From positions 1-11,121 of the forward strand of contig JAFQUG010000115.1 of the NCBI GenBank assembly GCA_017408625.1: a stretch of DNA of 11,121 nt, given 5' to 3'. Below the pieces are notes generated by a model that was given only the letters and a program-made list of their open reading frames with translations, was not told the DNA's origin and made no database searches. The stretch is from Clostridia bacterium. GTDB lineage: Bacteria > Bacillota_A > Clostridia > Oscillospirales > CAG-272. Shown here piece after piece: positions 7,748-11,121 of this stretch (position 1 is its first letter; the number at the start of each line of letters is the position of its first letter). A program made the translations under genes and the position numbers.

Positions 7748-8858
7748 TATCACTTACCTTGGCGCGCTTGCGCGCTGGCTGGAAACGCCCGAGGCCGAAA
7801 TCTCCTACGACGATGTCGCCGAGGCCGCCAAGAGAGCCGAGCAAAAGGCAGAGGCAATAGCCGCGGACGCGCAAAAAGCCCCCGATCCCGATGCCCTTCT
7901 TGAGATCCGCCATTTACGCAAGGCCTTCCCGATCCAGAAATCGCTGACCGGCAAGGTACAAAAGGAGCTGATCGCAGTAGACGACGTTTCCTTTGTGCTT
8001 CACCCCGGCGAGACGCTTGGTATCGTTGGTGAATCGGGCTGCGGCAAAACCACAATGGGCAGAACCATTCTCAAGCTGCACCCCTCCAGCGGCGGACAGA
8101 TCTTGTTTGACGGCAAGGACATTACCAAATATTCCTCCGCGCAAATGAGACGGCTTCGCACCGAGATGCAGATCATTTTCCAAGACCCTTACTCCTCCCT
8201 GCCCCCCAGAAGCACGGTCGGAGATATTCTTTCCGAGCCCGTGCGTGTGCACAAGATCGTGCCCGATAAGGAGGTCAAGGCATACGTGCTGGATCTGATG
8301 GAAAAGTGCGGCCTGCGCGACTATTATTACGAACGCTATCCGCATGAATTCTCGGGCGGTCAGCGTCAACGTATCTGTATTGCACGCGCTTTGTCGGTCA
8401 AGCCCAAGCTGGTCATTTGCGACGAGCCCGTCTCTGCTCTGGACGTTTCGATCCAGGCGCAGATCATCAACCTCTTAAAAGAGCTGCAGCGATCTATGAA
8501 CCTGACCTATCTGTTCATCTCGCACGACCTTTCGGTGGTCAAGTTCATCTCGGACAAGATTGGCGTTATGTACCTTGGCTCGATGGTGGAATTCGGTGCA
8601 AAAAAGGACATTTTCGACAATCCCCTGCACCCCTATACACAGGCACTGTTCTCGGCCATTCCCAATCCCGACCCCGATGCAAAAATGCAGCGCATGGTGC
8701 TGAACGGTGACATTCCTTCCCCCGCCAATCCCCCCAAGGGCTGCCGCTTCCATACACGCTGCCCCTACGCCAAGGAGATCTGCAAGCACGTCACGCCCGA
8801 ATACCGCGAGGTGGAGAGCGGTCACTTTACCGCCTGCCACATGTACGCTGAGGACTGA
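7740..8858 (+). CDS. oppF: Peptide ABC transporter ATPase, OppF/DppF type
   Basis: Second cytoplasmic ATPase of the importer. 372 residues from the ATG at 7740, overlapping the upstream stop by 8 bases, which suggests translational coupling. Visible parts: Walker A GESGCGKT (97-104), Q-loop QIIFQDPYSSL (Gln148), signature FSGGQRQR (204-211), Walker B LVICDE (224-229) and H-loop SHDLS (His262). The C-terminus has NGDIPSPANPPKGC and cysteines 335, 341, 348 and 366, with exactly the spacing of the OppD-type partner. Two oddities: an Ala/Glu-rich N-terminal extension of about 50 residues (LETPEAE to KAPDPD) before the ATPase domain, and SSLPPRSTVG where relatives nearly always have SSLNPR. All catalytic motifs are intact, so activity is expected. 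Confidence 0.95.
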   Translation: MADITYLGALARWLETPEAEISYDDVAEAAKRAEQKAEAIAADAQKAPDPDALLEIRHLRKAFPIQKSLTGKVQKELIAVDDVSFVLHPGETLGIVGESGCGKTTMGRTILKLHPSSGGQILFDGKDITKYSSAQMRRLRTEMQIIFQDPYSSLPPRSTVGDILSEPVRVHKIVPDKEVKAYVLDLMEKCGLRDYYYERYPHEFSGGQRQRICIARALSVKPKLVICDEPVSALDVSIQAQIINLLKELQRSMNLTYLFISHDLSVVKFISDKIGVMYLGSMVEFGAKKDIFDNPLHPYTQALFSAIPNPDPDAKMQRMVLNGDIPSPANPPKGCRFHTRCPYAKEICKHVTPEYREVESGHFTACHMYAED

Positions 8859-8861
8859 CGC

Positions 8862-9128
8862 ATGGCAAACAAAGAAAAAAAACAAAAAAAAGAAAAGATC
8901 CGCTACGTGGACGACGGCTCGACAGTGGTTGATATGCAGCCGCTGGAGGACAGCCGTCGCCGCCCCGGTCAGAAGCCGCGAGAGAAAGGTGCCAAAGGCA
9001 CAATTCGCGAGCAGCTGCGCACTTATTTTGCGGCAGTCAAGCTCATGTTTCTCCCCATGATGGTCACGCTGGGCATCATTTTCGTCGCCTTTCTGATCAC
9101 CTGGATCTTCTTTACCGTTGCCAGATAA
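8862..9128 (+). CDS. Small basic single-pass membrane protein at the end of the peptide-importer operon
   Basis: 88 residues, starting 3 bases after the oppF-type stop; a GAGG at 8850-8853 lies 8 bases before the ATG. The N-terminus is extremely Lys-rich (residues 2-12), followed by YVDDGSTVVDMQPLED (15-30), a basic Arg/Lys/Gly/Pro stretch (31-47), a short amphipathic region (48-60) and one strongly hydrophobic helix (about 62-85) near the C-terminus. No signal peptide is seen, so the basic part should face the cytoplasm. I do not recognise a named family. From memory, similar small proteins occur in Clostridia, but I could not check this. Its position makes an accessory role in assembling or tethering the importer possible. 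Two runs of eight A within codons 5-10 are notable. Confidence 0.8.
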   Translation: MANKEKKQKKEKIRYVDDGSTVVDMQPLEDSRRRPGQKPREKGAKGTIREQLRTYFAAVKLMFLPMMVTLGIIFVAFLITWIFFTVAR

Positions 9129-9134
9129 AAAGCA

Positions 9135-9164
9135 AAGGAGCTGAGTTGTCAAACTCAGCTCCTT
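9135..9164. terminator. Bidirectional intrinsic terminator between convergent operons
   Basis: A perfect 13-bp inverted repeat, AAGGAGCTGAGTT / AACTCAGCTCCTT, with a 4-base loop (9148-9151). On the minus strand it is followed by TTGCTTTTTATC, a fair U-tract. On the plus strand it is followed by ATGTGTTTTATC, a weaker one. It lies in the 55-base gap (9129-9183) between the two convergent stop codons and holds essentially all of that gap's structure. Confidence 0.88.
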
Positions 9165-9183
9165 ATGTGTTTTATCGGGGAAG

Positions 9184-9963
9184 TTATTCGTCATGCTGCG
9201 AGGAGGTCTTTTCCTTCTCTTCTTGGCCCTCGCTCTTTTTATCCTCGTCCTTCTTGTTCATCTCCTCCATATACCCCGCGGTAATCACGCCCGAGGGCAG
9301 TGCGATAACGGCAATACCCAGCACCGACGAGATCATGGTCACGATCTTTCCGATCATCGTAACGGGATAAATATCTCCGTATCCAACCGTTGTCAGCGAG
9401 ATGGTTGCCCAATAGATCGCATCCAGAAAGGAGTCGAAGGTATCGGGCTCTACGGTATAGACCGCCAGGGCAGAGATCAGAATGTATGCCACAGCCGTGG
9501 TAGCCACTGCAAGCAGGATCTTTCTTTGCTTTTTGAATACGTTAACGATCACCTCAAAGCTCTTTGTATAGCGCAAAAACTTGAAGGTGCGCAATACCTT
9601 CAGGGTTTTGAGCAATCGGAACAGTCTGAGCAATCTGAAGCCGTTGCTGAGCATGGTCAGGGACGGCAGAATCGAGAGCAGGTCAATCAGCGCAAACGGT
9701 GTGATCGGATAAAGCAAGAAGGACCAAACACCCTTCCCAAGCTTATAATCAGCCGTCATCCAACGCAACAAATAGTCCAGGATAAACAAGCTCACCGTAA
9801 CGTACTCAAACCAATTGAAGATCGGATAACTCTCCTTGAATGCAAGCGGAACGATGCTGACTATGATGGCAAGCATCATGACAAAATCGTAGATCGTATC
9901 GATCTTGCCCCACTTCTCCACCGGATCTACCAGAGCATATAAACGCTTTCTCATACCTTTCAT
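9184..9963 (-). CDS. Voltage-gated-type potassium channel, six transmembrane helices
   Basis: Integral membrane K+ channel subunit, expected to form a tetramer. 259 residues. S1 is at about 24-42, S2 at about 50-68 (with acidic Asp63), and S3 at about 82-102 (Asp94). The S4 sensor carries Arg/Lys at 110, 113, 116, 119, 122, 125, 128 and 131, every third residue. S5 is at about 148-170, the pore helix DAIYWATISL is at 181-190, the selectivity filter TTVGYGD at 191-197, and S6 at about 205-230 with the ALPSG hinge (221-225). The tail is highly charged (KKDEDKKSEGQEEKEK) with no recognised regulatory domain. The start at 9963 overlaps the pyruvate kinase stop (TGATG); a second ATG at 9954 is possible but has poorer spacing. 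The TVGYGD filter makes K+ selectivity very likely; gating behaviour is unproven. Confidence 0.95.
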   Translation of the reverse strand: MKGMRKRLYALVDPVEKWGKIDTIYDFVMMLAIIVSIVPLAFKESYPIFNWFEYVTVSLFILDYLLRWMTADYKLGKGVWSFLLYPITPFALIDLLSILPSLTMLSNGFRLLRLFRLLKTLKVLRTFKFLRYTKSFEVIVNVFKKQRKILLAVATTAVAYILISALAVYTVEPDTFDSFLDAIYWATISLTTVGYGDIYPVTMIGKIVTMISSVLGIAVIALPSGVITAGYMEEMNKKDEDKKSEGQEEKEKTSSQHDE

Positions 9964-11121
9964 CAGATCTGCTCCACCTTGATCAGACTGGTCTTGCCCG
10001 ACACGCCCGTGGTATCACCGCCCGTGATGACGATGCTGTCACCCTTTTCCATGGGCAGCAGCTTGGGCGCCATCTTGGTCGCGGTATAGAACAGCACGTC
10101 AGTCGAGGGATACTTCTCACACAGCGCGGGAGTCACGCCCCAGGAAAGCGCCAGCTTGCGGTAGGTGCTCTCATCCGTGGTCAGACCGATGATATCCACA
10201 GGGCAACGGAAGCGCGAGACCATGCGCGCGGTCATGCCCGACAGCGAGCAGGCCACGATGGCCTTTGCGCTGATGTCGATCGCCACCGCGCAGGTTGCGT
10301 GCGAAATCGCGTCCACCGTGTTCTTGATTTTGAACTCGGTGCCGTAGAAGATGTCGGTATAATCAATGTTATTCTCGGTGGTCTCCGCAATCTTGGACAT
10401 GACCTGTACCGTCTGCACGGGGTACTTGCCCATAGCGGTCTCGCCCGAAAGCATAATGGCACTTGTGCCGTCGTAAACCGCATTCGCAACGTCCGAGATC
10501 TCGGCTCTGGTGGGTCTGGGATTATAAATCATGCTCTCAAGCATCTCGGTTGCGGTAATGACTCGCTTGCCAAGCATTCTGCACTTGGTGATCAAGGTTT
10601 TCTGCATGGCGGGCAGCTGCTCAAAGGGTACTTCCACGCCCATATCGCCGCGCGCGACCATAATGCCGTCGCAAACCTCGCAAATTTCCTCAATGTGGTC
10701 GTATCCCGACTGATTCTCGATCTTTGCGATCAGGTCCACCTTGCCCTCGCCGCCGATCTCTGCAAGGAAATTGTGCACGTCGATCAGATCCTGCTTGCAG
10801 GAAACGAAGGAGCAGGCAATGAAATCCACGCCGTTCTTGATACCGAACGCGATATCCGCCTTATCCTGATCCGACAGGTACTTCTGCTTCATGACCTTAC
10901 CGGGGAAGCTCATGCTCTTGCGGTTGGAAAGCTCGCCGCCGCAGACCACGCGACAATGGATATTCTTGCCCTCGATTTCTTCGACATGGAAGATGAGCAG
11001 GCCGTTGTTGAGCAGGATGGTATCACCGGGCACAAGCTCGTGCACAAGCTCCGCATAGCTGACAGACACGATGCTGTCGTTCCCCTGTACCTCCTCGGTG
11101 GTAAAGGTGAATTTCTGTCCC
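9963..11121 (-). CDS. pyk: Pyruvate kinase (N-terminus beyond the window)
   Basis: Last step of glycolysis: phosphoenolpyruvate plus ADP gives pyruvate plus ATP, in the cytoplasm. The frame is open through the right edge, reading GQKFTFTTEEVQGND, which matches the start of the family's B domain, so a GTG at 11069 is only an internal Val. 385 residues are visible; about 90-100, including the Arg/Asn/Ser/Asp K+-binding and GPEIR segment, are missing. Catalytic landmarks: DLIAKIENQSGYDHI (catalytic Lys and metal-binding Glu in AKIEN), IMVARGDMGVE (metal-binding Asp), ITATEMLESM (Thr that binds substrate) and NPRPTRAEISDVANAVYDGTSAIMLSGETA. The protein ends after a normal C domain (GVSGKTSLIKVEQI), so it lacks the extra PEP-utilising-like C-terminal domain of Bacillus-type enzymes. 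It precedes, and overlaps by one base, a K+ channel gene. Confidence 0.97.
   Translation of the reverse strand, partial: GQKFTFTTEEVQGNDSIVSVSYAELVHELVPGDTILLNNGLLIFHVEEIEGKNIHCRVVCGGELSNRKSMSFPGKVMKQKYLSDQDKADIAFGIKNGVDFIACSFVSCKQDLIDVHNFLAEIGGEGKVDLIAKIENQSGYDHIEEICEVCDGIMVARGDMGVEVPFEQLPAMQKTLITKCRMLGKRVITATEMLESMIYNPRPTRAEISDVANAVYDGTSAIMLSGETAMGKYPVQTVQVMSKIAETTENNIDYTDIFYGTEFKIKNTVDAISHATCAVAIDISAKAIVACSLSGMTARMVSRFRCPVDIIGLTTDESTYRKLALSWGVTPALCEKYPSTDVLFYTATKMAPKLLPMEKGDSIVITGGDTTGVSGKTSLIKVEQI
9972..9978 (-). promoter_or_regulatory. Ribosome binding site of the potassium channel gene, inside the pyruvate kinase gene
   Basis: GGTGGAG on the minus strand, 8 bases before the ATG at 9963, within the last codons of the kinase gene. 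It supports 9963 over the ATG at 9954. Confidence 0.65.

Noticed and set aside
9193..9942. 249-codon open frame on the plus strand, opposite the potassium channel gene
   Set aside because: The minus-strand frame has an unmistakable channel sequence (TVGYGD filter, S4 repeats). The plus frame is Gln/Arg/His-rich with no recognisable domain.
11067..11069. GTG as the start of pyruvate kinase
   Set aside because: The frame continues to the window edge with a typical pyruvate kinase segment (QKFTFTTEEV), so this is an internal Val.

Overview
The window looks like part of a GC-rich Firmicutes (Clostridia, probably Oscillospirales or a similar gut lineage) chromosome. The grounds are strong AGGAGG-type ribosome binding sites, an FIVAR-like / InlB-like / GLUG-like surface protein, Clostridia-style protein sequences, and tightly packed operons. 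The genus cannot be named from the sequence alone.

Bases 1 to 9128 (plus strand) form one tightly packed transcription unit. It starts with the 3' part of a two-pass membrane protein carrying extracellular InlB-like and GLUG-like domains; its start lies before the window. A complete oligopeptide (Opp/Dpp) ABC importer follows: a very large substrate-binding lipoprotein (oppA type), two permeases (oppB and oppC types) and two ATPases (oppD and oppF types). A basic 88-residue single-pass membrane protein ends the unit. Gaps are 18, 20, 13, 15, -8 and 3 bases, and every gene has its own ribosome binding site, so co-transcription is likely. The binding protein would capture peptides outside the cell, the permeases form the channel, and the paired ATPases drive uptake. 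The flanking surface protein and the 88-residue protein may be accessory parts, which is inference only. The oppC-type permease is broken near its C-terminus by a frameshift at about 6427, which is either a real lesion or a sequence error.

A perfect 13-bp hairpin (9135-9164) sits in the 55-base gap between the convergent units and can serve as terminator for both strands.

On the minus strand, from the right edge, lie pyruvate kinase (N-terminus outside the window) and a six-helix voltage-gated-type potassium channel. The kinase stop and channel start overlap as TGATG. Pyruvate kinase is a classic K+-activated enzyme, so coupling it to a K+ channel is the most thought-provoking arrangement here. 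No RNA genes, CRISPR arrays, insertion sequences, phage genes or attachment sites were seen, and no gap longer than about 60 bases lacks a gene.
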